Positions 1-5,093 of a DNA stretch of 5,093 bases are shown piece after piece. Below the pieces are notes generated by a model, which saw only the letters and a list, made by a program, of their open reading frames with translations, was not told the DNA's origin and made no database searches. The translations under genes and the position numbers were made by a program. The stretch is from contig ONVJ01000185.1 in NCBI GenBank assembly GCA_900321265.1, forward strand, positions 1 to 5,093, in the 5' to 3' direction. The stretch's first letter is position 1. Each line of letters opens with the position of its first letter. Origin of the DNA: an uncultured Eubacteriales bacterium (GTDB taxonomy: Bacteria > Bacillota > Clostridia > Oscillospirales > CAG-272).

Positions 1-519
1 GCCGACTTTGAGTCCGCGCAGCTCGTATTCGTGTCCGGTGCCCGGGTAGTCCTCGCGCCAGCCGCCCGCCTTCATCGCGTTGTTCGAACGGACGATGTTC
101 CTGCTCTCGGCGAGCATCAGTCCGACCGTCAGCTCGGTGACGCCGTTCGCGTTGTGTGCGGGGTTCGAGAGGACGGGTATGCCGTATTCGGTCGCGGCTT
201 CGATGTCGATGTTCTCGGTACCGCCGCGGTTGACCATGATGAGCTTCAGGTTAGGGGCGGAGGCGATGAAGCGCCTCGTGACCGGGCAGAGATGCACCAT
301 GACGGCCTCGGCTTCGGGCGCCAGGGCATAGAATTCCTCGGGAGCGGGAACGGCCTCGGGGCCGCCCCTCTCGATCCTGTATGCCGTCTTGCGCATCAGC
401 GCCTTGTCCTCCACGCCGAAGGATACGGTATGCGTCAGGGTGAATCCCGGATGTTCCGCGACTGCGTCGCGGTAGTAGCGCTCCTTCATAAAGGTGTCGC
501 TTACTGCTACGAGTTTCAT
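1..519 (-). CDS. D-2-hydroxyacid dehydrogenase, N-terminal 173 residues (cut by window edge)
   Basis: The minus strand is open from an ATG at 517-519 through the window edge, giving 173 codons of an incomplete protein. It matches the N-terminal substrate-binding domain of NAD-dependent D-2-hydroxyacid dehydrogenases (phosphoglycerate dehydrogenase-like), soluble enzymes that interconvert 2-oxoacids and D-2-hydroxyacids. Visible landmarks are VMVHLCPV (residues 73-80), LKLIMVNRGGTENID (91-105) and NPAHNANGVTELTVGLMLAESRN (119-141), the family's stretch ahead of the cofactor domain. The last residues, LRGLKVG, lead into the expected Rossmann GxGxxG motif, which lies outside the window together with the catalytic Arg, Glu and His. 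The wording recalls a subgroup often found beside FGGY sugar kinases and class II aldolases, but that is from memory. Substrate cannot be assigned. The start is supported by a TAAGG ribosome binding site 10 nt upstream. It lies 42 nt after potCD with no terminator between, so co-transcription is likely. Confidence 0.88.
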   Translation of the reverse strand, partial: MKLVAVSDTFMKERYYRDAVAEHPGFTLTHTVSFGVEDKALMRKTAYRIERGGPEAVPAPEEFYALAPEAEAVMVHLCPVTRRFIASAPNLKLIMVNRGGTENIDIEAATEYGIPVLSNPAHNANGVTELTVGLMLAESRNIVRSNNAMKAGGWREDYPGTGHEYELRGLKVG

Positions 520-529
520 AATAATCTTA

Positions 530-534
530 CCTTA
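530..534 (-). promoter_or_regulatory. Ribosome binding site of the dehydrogenase gene
   Basis: TAAGG on the minus strand ends 10 nt before the ATG at 519. It fixes the start of the partial dehydrogenase and shows the gene has its own translation signal, unlike the overlapping pot genes. The 42-nt gap 520-561 holds no hairpin with a T-run and no convincing promoter. Confidence 0.6.
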
Positions 535-561
535 GTCCTGATATTCGTATCCCTGCGCGGC

Positions 562-2643
562 TCAGTAATAGGCGGCGCGTTTTTTCTTTCTCACCGCAAG
601 GACGATCCAGAGCGCGACGCCGGCTGCGAGAATGACGAGCGCGACGATGTTGGTCGACTCGAAGCCCTCCTCGTCGGAGGATATCTTCAGCCTGCTCCAG
701 AGCGAGTTCATCGTCCCGTTCGTCTCGGTGTCGAGAAGTCTGTAGGCGAACTTTTCGTAGCTTTCCTTGAAATCCAGACCTTCGGGGTAGAGGATCTCCA
801 TAGCGTCTTCCTTGATCCCGGTCATGTATTCGATATACTCTTCGTTCTCGATGACCAGCCTGTTGGGAGATGCGTAGCAGATCATCTCGGCGTTTGCGAC
901 TGCGGGTTCCTCCGACAGCATGAAGTTGATGAAGATGTTGGCGAGTTCGTAGGTCGCCTCGTCTCTGGCGGCGTTCTTCGGGATGCACATGGCGTCGATG
1001 AAGAAGTTGGTCGAGTCGGGCTGATAGAAGCCGAGGTCCTCGTTGTTCTCGTACATGAAGAGGTAGTCGCCTGCGTAATATGCCGAGACATAGGCCTCTC
1101 CGCTCTCCATCTTGTTGTAGATCTCGTCCATTACGTACGACTGAACGAGCGGCTTCTGCTTCGCGAGAAGATCGAAGGCTTTCTCCCAGTCGGCGGCGTC
1201 CTTCGTGTTGACGTCGAGATCAAGCTCGTACATGGCTATCCCGAAGGCGTCGCGAGGGTTGTTTATCTGGAGGAGCTTGCCCGAGTATTTCGGGTTGCTC
1301 ATGAGCTCCCAGCCGGTAACGTCGGCTTCGTCGACCTTCCCGGTGTTGTAGATGATCCCTATGACGCCGTACGTGTAGGGGACCGAATACTCGCTATCCG
1401 GGTCGTAATAAAGCCCCTTGAAGTCGTCAAGGATGTTTGCGTAGTTGGGGATCAGCGAGAAGTCAAGCTTTTCAAGCATCCCCTCGTCGGCGAGCTTCGC
1501 GATCATATAATCCGAGGGGATTATGACGTCGTAGTCGGCGGCGCCGCTCGACAGCTTGTTGTAGAGGTCCTCGTTCGAGGCGTAGGTGGTATAGTTAACC
1601 CTGACCTTTTCGCCGTATTCCTCATAATACCAGTCCTCGAAGGCCTCGATCACGTCCAGGGAATCCTCAGATCCGTCGGAGATATACTCTCCCCAGTTGT
1701 AGACGTTGAGGGTCTTTTCCACCGGAGGCTTTCCGACGAGCAGCAAAATGACAGAAGCCCCTATAACCGCCGCGACTGCGACAACGGCTGCGACGAAGGA
1801 GGCTTTTCCCGACCGCTTTTCCGCCTTCGCGGTCTTCTTTTCGCCGTCTCCTCCGATGAGGTTGGAGACGAGCAGCAGGACGAAGATGACGACGAAGACG
1901 ATCGAGCAGAGGGCGTTCATGTCGGGCTTGACCTCGCGCTTCGTCATCGAGTAGATGAGGATCGGCAGGGTCTGGAAGGAGTTCCCGATCGTGAAATTGG
2001 ATATGACGAAATCGTCAAGCGACAGGGTGAAGGCCATGAGCGCGCCCGAGATGATGCCCGGGAGGATCGAGGGAAGCTCGATCCTGAAGAAGGACTGGGC
2101 GGGCGTGCAGCCGAGGTCGAGGGCCGCCTCGGTGAGGCTGCGGTCGGTCTGCTTCAGCTTGGGGAGCACCGAGAGGATGACGTAGGGAATATTGAAGGTG
2201 ATGTGCGCGATAAGGAGCGTCCCGAAGCCGAGCAGCGATTTCTGCATGCCGAAGATCACCTGGATGAAGGCGAACAGAAGAAGCATCGAAATGCCCGTCA
2301 CGATATCGGGGTTCATCATGGGGATGTTTGTGACGCCCTGTACGGCCCTCTTCAGCGTCTTTGAGCGCATATAGAAGATGCCGTAGGCCGCCAGCGTGCC
2401 GATCAGAGTTGCCGCCAGCGCAGAGAGCAGCGCGATGACGAGCGAGTAGCGAAGCGCCTCGAAGGCCTTTCCGCTCGAGAAGAGCTCGGCGTACCAGCGG
2501 AGCGAGAATCCGGTGAAGTTCGTCATGCTCTTCGAGGAGTTGAAGGAGTAGAGGATCATCACCAGGATGGGGAGATAGAGAAGAAGATAGACGATAACGG
2601 TGAAAATCACCGAACCGGCGCCGGCTCTGCGTCTCTCTTTCAT
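562..2643 (-). CDS. potCD: Fused polyamine ABC transporter permease and substrate-binding protein (PotC-PotD)
   Basis: This 693-residue protein joins two normally separate subunits. Residues 1-265 are a PotC-type inner-membrane permease with about six helices (near 11-33, 63-88, 114-132, 141-163, 193-215, 242-263) and the EAA loop that docks the ATPase at 172-191 (EAALDLG...). A lysine-rich cytoplasmic linker (266-281) leads to a seventh helix (282-303). Residues 310-655 are a PotD-type binding domain: NWGEY (316-320), YASNEDLYNKL (354-364), YDVIIPSDY (371-379), NPRDAFG (462-468) and FFIDAMCIP (547-555). A final helix (664-685) and a KKKR tail follow. There is no lipobox cysteine, so the domain is held outside by a helix at each end. 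It most likely imports spermidine or putrescine with PotA and PotB. The ATG overlaps the potB stop as ATGA, with GGAGGG 8 nt upstream. Permease-binding protein fusions are well known in the osmoprotectant family; I recall polyamine versions in some Firmicutes but cannot verify this. Confidence 0.93.
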   Translation of the reverse strand: MKERRRAGAGSVIFTVIVYLLLYLPILVMILYSFNSSKSMTNFTGFSLRWYAELFSSGKAFEALRYSLVIALLSALAATLIGTLAAYGIFYMRSKTLKRAVQGVTNIPMMNPDIVTGISMLLLFAFIQVIFGMQKSLLGFGTLLIAHITFNIPYVILSVLPKLKQTDRSLTEAALDLGCTPAQSFFRIELPSILPGIISGALMAFTLSLDDFVISNFTIGNSFQTLPILIYSMTKREVKPDMNALCSIVFVVIFVLLLVSNLIGGDGEKKTAKAEKRSGKASFVAAVVAVAAVIGASVILLLVGKPPVEKTLNVYNWGEYISDGSEDSLDVIEAFEDWYYEEYGEKVRVNYTTYASNEDLYNKLSSGAADYDVIIPSDYMIAKLADEGMLEKLDFSLIPNYANILDDFKGLYYDPDSEYSVPYTYGVIGIIYNTGKVDEADVTGWELMSNPKYSGKLLQINNPRDAFGIAMYELDLDVNTKDAADWEKAFDLLAKQKPLVQSYVMDEIYNKMESGEAYVSAYYAGDYLFMYENNEDLGFYQPDSTNFFIDAMCIPKNAARDEATYELANIFINFMLSEEPAVANAEMICYASPNRLVIENEEYIEYMTGIKEDAMEILYPEGLDFKESYEKFAYRLLDTETNGTMNSLWSRLKISSDEEGFESTNIVALVILAAGVALWIVLAVRKKKRAAYY

Positions 2644-3485
2644 ATCATCATCCCTCCTTCCTCTCCGCTGCGGTCGAAGCGGTTCATGACCGCAGTCGAG
2701 AGCAGGACGATGATCATCAGCACGAGCGACATCGCCGCGCCGATGTTATATGTGGAGGTGTTCGAGAAGGAGGTCTCGATGGCGTCGCCGATCATGAGGT
2801 ACTGTCCGCCGCCAAGTTTCTGCGAGATGTAGAAGGTGGATATCGAGGGAACGAAGACCATCGTTATCCCGGATACTATTCCGGATACCGAGAGCGGCAG
2901 CGTCACTTTGAAAAGGATCTCCGTGCGGTTGCAGCCAAGATCGGCGGCGGCCTCGTTCAGCTTCGGATCGAGCTTCGAGAGGACGGTGTAGACCGGCAGC
3001 ACCATATAGGGAAGGTAGTCGTAGACCATTCCGGCGATGACGGCGCCGGGGGTGTTGATCATGTGGAGCTCAAAATCCTCTCCGAAGACGAGCTGCAGCA
3101 GCGAGTTGATGAGGCCTGTGTCCTCAAGGATCTTCATGATGGCGTATGTGCGGATAAGGAAGTTGATCCACATCGGGAGCATGACCATCATGATGAGGAT
3201 GCGCTGGACCTTCGGGGAGCAGCCGCTGATGCCGTATGCCAGGGGATAGCCGATGAGGAGGCAGATCACGGTGGCGATCAGCGAATAGCTCGCCGACCTG
3301 ATAAATGCCTCTTTGTACTCGGCAAGATCGGCGAAGTTGCGGAAGGTGAACCCGCCGTCGGCCGAGGTGAAGGAGAAGACGGCGACGAAGATCAGCGGGG
3401 CGACGATGAAGAGCACCGCCCAGACCATATGCGGAGCGGCGGCCAGCGAGCGGCCGTTTCTGCGCGCCTTTGACGCCCCGGTCAT
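2640..3485 (-). CDS. potB: Polyamine ABC transporter permease PotB
   Basis: This 281-residue integral membrane protein is one of the two channel subunits of a spermidine/putrescine importer. Six hydrophobic segments are visible near residues 17-39, 63-86, 96-119, 147-170, 198-220 and 247-267. The EAA loop that contacts the ATPase is at 178-197 (NEAAADLGCNRTEILFKVTLP), with the invariant Gly at 184. PMWINFLIRTYA (104-115) and the YLPYMVLPVY stretch (157-166) are typical of PotB rather than PotC, and the length is normal for the family. It partners PotA (upstream, overlapping by ATGA) and the PotC half of the downstream fusion (also overlapping by ATGA). The start is supported by GGAGG at 3493-3497, 7 nt upstream and lying inside the codons for the acidic PotA tail. 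Its own C-terminal codons for GGMMI contain the potCD ribosome binding site. This layout suggests translational coupling and fixed stoichiometry across the operon. Confidence 0.95.
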   Translation of the reverse strand: MTGASKARRNGRSLAAAPHMVWAVLFIVAPLIFVAVFSFTSADGGFTFRNFADLAEYKEAFIRSASYSLIATVICLLIGYPLAYGISGCSPKVQRILIMMVMLPMWINFLIRTYAIMKILEDTGLINSLLQLVFGEDFELHMINTPGAVIAGMVYDYLPYMVLPVYTVLSKLDPKLNEAAADLGCNRTEILFKVTLPLSVSGIVSGITMVFVPSISTFYISQKLGGGQYLMIGDAIETSFSNTSTYNIGAAMSLVLMIIVLLSTAVMNRFDRSGEEGGMMI

Positions 3486-4606
3486 TCCTCTTCCTCCGGT
3501 TCGGGATCCGAAAGATGCTCCATCTCGTCGCTGAAGGTGGAATAGTCGCCGAACATGCCCGAGAATTCCGACTTCTTCATGACCTGGATCTCATAGGGGT
3601 CGATCGAGATTCCGATCGTCTGACCGACCTTGAAGCTGTCGGTCGTCTCGATCATCCACTTGAAATTGTCGATGTCGGCGATGATCTCGTAGTAGTCGCC
3701 CTTGAAGGTGGCGCTGGTAACCTCGCCGGTGAGCATCGATTCGCCTACCGGGACGATGTCGATGTCCTCGGGGCGGACGACGACGTCGACCGGCTCGTTG
3801 GGAGCGAATCCGGCGTCCTCGCACGCGAAGGTCTGGCCCGCGAAGGAGACCTTGTAGTCCTCGATCATCGTGCCGTTGACTATGTTGCTCTCGCCGATGA
3901 AGTCGGCGACGAAGGCGTTTACCGGTTCGTTGTATATCTTTTCGGGGGTGCCGATCTGCTGTATCTCGCCGTTCGCCATGACGACGACGGTGTCGGACAT
4001 CGAGAGGGCCTCCTCCTGGTCGTGCGTAACGTAGATGAAGGTGATCCCGGTCTGACGCTGCATACGCTTAAGTTCGACCTGCATGTCCTTGCGGAGCTTG
4101 AGATCGAGGGCGCCGAGCGGCTCGTCGAGGAGCAGGACGTCGGGCTTGTTGATGAGGGCGCGGGCGATGGCGACGCGCTGCTGCTGACCGCCCGAGAGGC
4201 TGGTCACCTCGCGTTTCTCAAAGCCCTTCATGTTCACGAGGGTGAGCATCTCGGTGACGCGCTCCTTGATCTCGGGGTCGGGGCGCTTTGCCAGTCTGAG
4301 ACCGAAGGCGATGTTCTCGTAGACGTTGAGATGCGGGAATAGGGCGTAGCGCTGGAAGACGGTGTTGACCTTTCTTTTGTAGGGGGGCAGGTCGTTGATC
4401 CGCTTACCCTCAAAGATGACGTCTCCCTCGTCGGGGGTCTCGAACCCGGCGATGATCCGGAGGGTGGTCGTCTTTCCGCAGCCCGAGGGGCCGAGCAGGG
4501 TGACGAATTCCTTCCTGTGGATGTCGAGATCGATCGATCTCAGGACCTTTTCGCCTCCGAAGGATTTGGAGATCGAGCGGAGTTCGATGAGCTTTTCGTT
4601 GTTCAT
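3482..4606 (-). CDS. potA: Polyamine ABC transporter ATP-binding protein PotA
   Basis: This 374-residue cytoplasmic ATPase powers the importer. Motifs in order are A-loop Phe16, Walker A GPSGCGKTT (39-47), Q-loop Gln85 in VFQRYALFPH, signature LSGGQQQR (137-144), Walker B VLLLDEP with catalytic Glu162, D-loop GALD (165-168) and H-loop His195. A C-terminal TOBE-type regulatory region follows (about 240-345), as in PotA/CysA/MalK-class ATPases, and then an acidic end (DPEPEEEE). I chose the ATG at 4604-4606, which gives MNNEKLIEL and the usual PotA N-terminus. A GTG at 4658-4660 would add 18 residues (CVIGPFRNLFRKGF...) unlike the family and has no ribosome binding site. The first gene of the operon, it is read from the promoter at 4760-4788 and overlaps potB by 4 nt. 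PotA assignment over other CUT1/iron-type ATPases rests mainly on the Pot neighbours. Confidence 0.95.
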   Translation of the reverse strand: MNNEKLIELRSISKSFGGEKVLRSIDLDIHRKEFVTLLGPSGCGKTTTLRIIAGFETPDEGDVIFEGKRINDLPPYKRKVNTVFQRYALFPHLNVYENIAFGLRLAKRPDPEIKERVTEMLTLVNMKGFEKREVTSLSGGQQQRVAIARALINKPDVLLLDEPLGALDLKLRKDMQVELKRMQRQTGITFIYVTHDQEEALSMSDTVVVMANGEIQQIGTPEKIYNEPVNAFVADFIGESNIVNGTMIEDYKVSFAGQTFACEDAGFAPNEPVDVVVRPEDIDIVPVGESMLTGEVTSATFKGDYYEIIADIDNFKWMIETTDSFKVGQTIGISIDPYEIQVMKKSEFSGMFGDYSTFSDEMEHLSDPEPEEEE

Positions 4607-4753
4607 TCCGTACAAAAATCCTTTTCTGAATAAATTCCGGAACGGGCCTATGACGCACACCGGAAAAAAGCGCGAAACCGCCCCGGGCGCCGGCGCCTGA
4701 GCCGGAGACGGGACGGAGAAAAAGCCGGGTGCACTTACGTACCGCAGTTACCA
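4607..4753 (-). promoter_or_regulatory. Long GC-rich 5' leader of the pot operon, possible attenuator
   Basis: If transcription begins about 7 nt after the TATAAT, the potA mRNA has a leader of roughly 147 nt. Its middle is very GC-rich. It contains a 12-bp palindrome (GGCGCCGGCGCC, 4686-4697), a 5-bp stem CCGGC/GCCGG with a 6-nt loop (4690-4705), a 4-bp stem GCGC/GCGC ending at 4670, and then a T6 run (4664-4669) on the transcript strand. GC-rich hairpin followed by T-run resembles an intrinsic terminator, and the overlapping stems could be alternatives. No known riboswitch core was recognised. The best stem directly before the T-run is short, so attenuation is only a candidate role. Confidence 0.35.
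4619..4625 (-). promoter_or_regulatory. Probable potA ribosome binding site, long spacing
   Basis: AAAAGGA on the minus strand lies 12 nt before the chosen potA ATG at 4606, longer than the 7-8 nt seen for potB and potCD. No better purine tract precedes the alternative GTG at 4660, so this site favours the short form of PotA. An in-frame TTG at 4613-4615 is only 3 nt from it, too close to be used. The weaker arrangement suggests the first gene may be translated less efficiently than the coupled genes, which is an inference. Confidence 0.5.
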
Positions 4754-4759
4754 GGCAAT

Positions 4760-4788
4760 ATTATATCAGTTATCAATAATAAATGCAA
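4760..4788 (-). promoter_or_regulatory. Sigma-70/sigma-A type promoter of the pot operon (extended -10)
   Basis: On the minus strand the -10 box is a perfect TATAAT (4760-4765), preceded by TGA to make the extended -10 form TGnTATAAT. The -35 box is TTGCAT (4783-4788), matching only the TTG half of the consensus, at the ideal 17-bp spacing. The surrounding 40 bp are strikingly AT-rich in a GC-rich window. Predicted start of transcription is near 4753. A small inverted repeat, TTATCAATAA (4770-4779), lies in the spacer and could be a repressor site, though it is too short to argue for strongly. The promoter reads into potA and is insulated from the upstream gene by a terminator. Confidence 0.8.
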
Positions 4789-4951
4789 CAGTTTTTTTAT
4801 CGGCCGGGCAGAAGACCCCCCGACCCGGAAGCGCCTCCCGGACGGGAAGCCGGAAGACCGGCCCGCTGACTCTGCCCGCCGCCTTCGCGCCGCTTGACAG
4901 CGACACCTGCACATAAGTCTTCGGCTCTACGGGACAGGCGGCGTGACATAT
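4789..4951. other. Intergenic stretch without a convincing gene
   Basis: Between the upstream terminator and the pot promoter lie about 160 GC-rich bases. I see no RNA gene and no coding region with a ribosome binding site. A 50-codon minus-strand frame (4797-4949) is rich in Arg, Gly and Ser and looks like GC composition only. A short inverted repeat CCTCCC/GGGAAG (4834-4849, 4-nt loop, one G-T pair) is the clearest local structure and has no T-run. Confidence 0.5.
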
Positions 4952-4992
4952 AAAAACCGGGCTGTTTAATCTGAAACGGTTAAACAGCCCGG
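4952..4992 (-). terminator. Intrinsic terminator of the upstream gene
   Basis: A perfect 13-bp inverted repeat (CCGGGCTGTTTAA at 4957-4969 against 4980-4992) has a 10-nt loop. On the minus strand it is followed directly by TTTTT (4952-4956) and then ATAT, the classic rho-independent layout. It begins 12 nt beyond the stop codon of the partial gene at the right edge, so it ends that transcript before the pot promoter. A smaller hairpin lies on its upstream side (4996-5010). Confidence 0.93.
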
Positions 4993-4995
4993 AAA

Positions 4996-5019
4996 GACTG
5001 AAAATCAGTCGGCTTTTTT
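4996..5019 (+). terminator. Weak plus-strand terminator-like hairpin
   Basis: GACTGA (4996-5001) and TCAGTC (5005-5010) form a 6-bp stem with an AAA loop. On the plus strand it is followed by GGC and then T6 (5014-5019). Together with the larger stem at 4957-4992 this could stop plus-strand transcripts entering from the left, making the region bidirectional. However, no plus-strand gene is visible to need it, the stem is short, and the same bases hold the minus-strand stop codon. Confidence 0.25.
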
Positions 5020-5093
5020 CCCTGCTTTAGTTAGAATGATGTCGCCGTCGGGACGAAAATCATACCCCGGGAAACAGGTTTCGTTTGCGACAA
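5005..5093 (-). CDS. C-terminal end of an unidentified protein (cut by window edge)
   Basis: The minus strand is open from the right edge to a TGA at 5005-5007, giving 28 complete codons (5008-5091). The visible end contains ETCFPGYDFRPDGDIILTKA followed by GKKAD. A strong intrinsic terminator starts 12 nt after the stop on the same strand, and the peptide is compositionally ordinary, which together make it a credible gene end. I do not recognise the family, and too little is present to infer domains. It is not in the pot operon, since the terminator and a separate promoter lie between. Confidence 0.65.
   Translation of the reverse strand, partial: VANETCFPGYDFRPDGDIILTKAGKKAD

Noticed and set aside
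567..655. The hydrophobic segment plus KKKR tail of PotCD as a sortase cell-wall sorting signal
   Set aside because: No LPXTG-like motif precedes the helix. A plain C-terminal membrane anchor fits better.
31..2364. A 777-codon open frame on the plus strand opposite the dehydrogenase and potCD genes
   Set aside because: It lies antisense to two well-supported genes, runs through their intergenic gap, has no recognisable domain and is rich in Arg, Asp, Val and Gly as expected for the complement of GC-rich coding DNA.
3470..4342. A 290-codon plus-strand open frame opposite potA
   Set aside because: It is fully antisense to a PotA with all ABC ATPase motifs intact. Its Asp/Glu/Val/Leu-rich translation is a shadow of the real codons.
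4607..4660. An 18-residue N-terminal extension of PotA from a GTG at 4658-4660
   Set aside because: No ribosome binding site precedes the GTG, the added residues do not look like PotA, and the ATG at 4606 has a purine tract upstream and gives the usual N-terminus.
4797..4949. A 50-codon minus-strand frame starting with ATG in the intergenic stretch
   Set aside because: It starts just beyond the terminator with no ribosome binding site and no promoter, and its Arg/Gly/Ser-rich translation looks like composition only.
4768..5028. A longer minus-strand frame of about 80-90 codons that ends inside the pot promoter region with FIIDN
   Set aside because: It has no ATG or ribosome binding site and would translate straight through the perfect terminator stem, so it is more likely chance, or at most a decayed remnant.
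1..5093. CRISPR arrays, tRNA or rRNA genes, insertion sequences, phage or defence genes
   Set aside because: I saw no spaced direct repeats, no tRNA-like cloverleaf or rRNA sequence, no transposase or integrase motifs and no terminal inverted repeats; the window is accounted for by a transporter operon and its flanks.

Overview
The window is GC-rich protein-coding DNA from a bacterium, and every gene I can support reads on the minus strand (right to left). Strong GGAGG-type ribosome binding sites, an extended -10 sigma-70/sigma-A type promoter, ATGA gene overlaps and a substrate-binding domain anchored by membrane helices with no lipobox all suggest a GC-rich monoderm, most likely a clostridial (Firmicutes) anaerobe. 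That placement is an inference; nothing in the window fixes the taxon.

Layout, right to left in the direction of transcription. At the right edge lie the last 28 codons of an unidentified gene (5005-5093), followed at once by a strong intrinsic terminator (4952-4992). About 160 bp with no convincing gene follow (4789-4951), then a promoter with a perfect TATAAT and extended -10 TG (4760-4788). A leader of about 147 nt (4607-4753) is very GC-rich in its middle and carries a T6 run. It leads into a tightly coupled operon: potA (ATPase, 3482-4606), potB (permease, 2640-3485) and a fused potC-potD gene (permease plus substrate-binding protein, 562-2643). Each junction is a 4-nt ATGA overlap. After a 42-nt gap with no terminator comes the 5' part of a D-2-hydroxyacid dehydrogenase gene (1-519), cut off by the window edge just before its NAD-binding glycine motif.

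The three pot genes encode a complete polyamine (spermidine/putrescine type) ABC importer in three polypeptides instead of four. PotB and the PotC half of the fusion form the channel, PotA powers it, and the PotD half captures substrate outside the membrane. The PotD half sits between an N-terminal transmembrane helix continuous with PotC and a second C-terminal helix, so it is tethered at both ends. The dehydrogenase is probably read through from the same transcript, but a link to polyamine metabolism is not shown.

Most of this is a recognisable transporter locus. The items most worth a second look are the doubly tethered PotCD fusion, the substituted aromatic ligand residues in its PotD half, and the long GC-rich leader with an arginine-rich candidate leader peptide.
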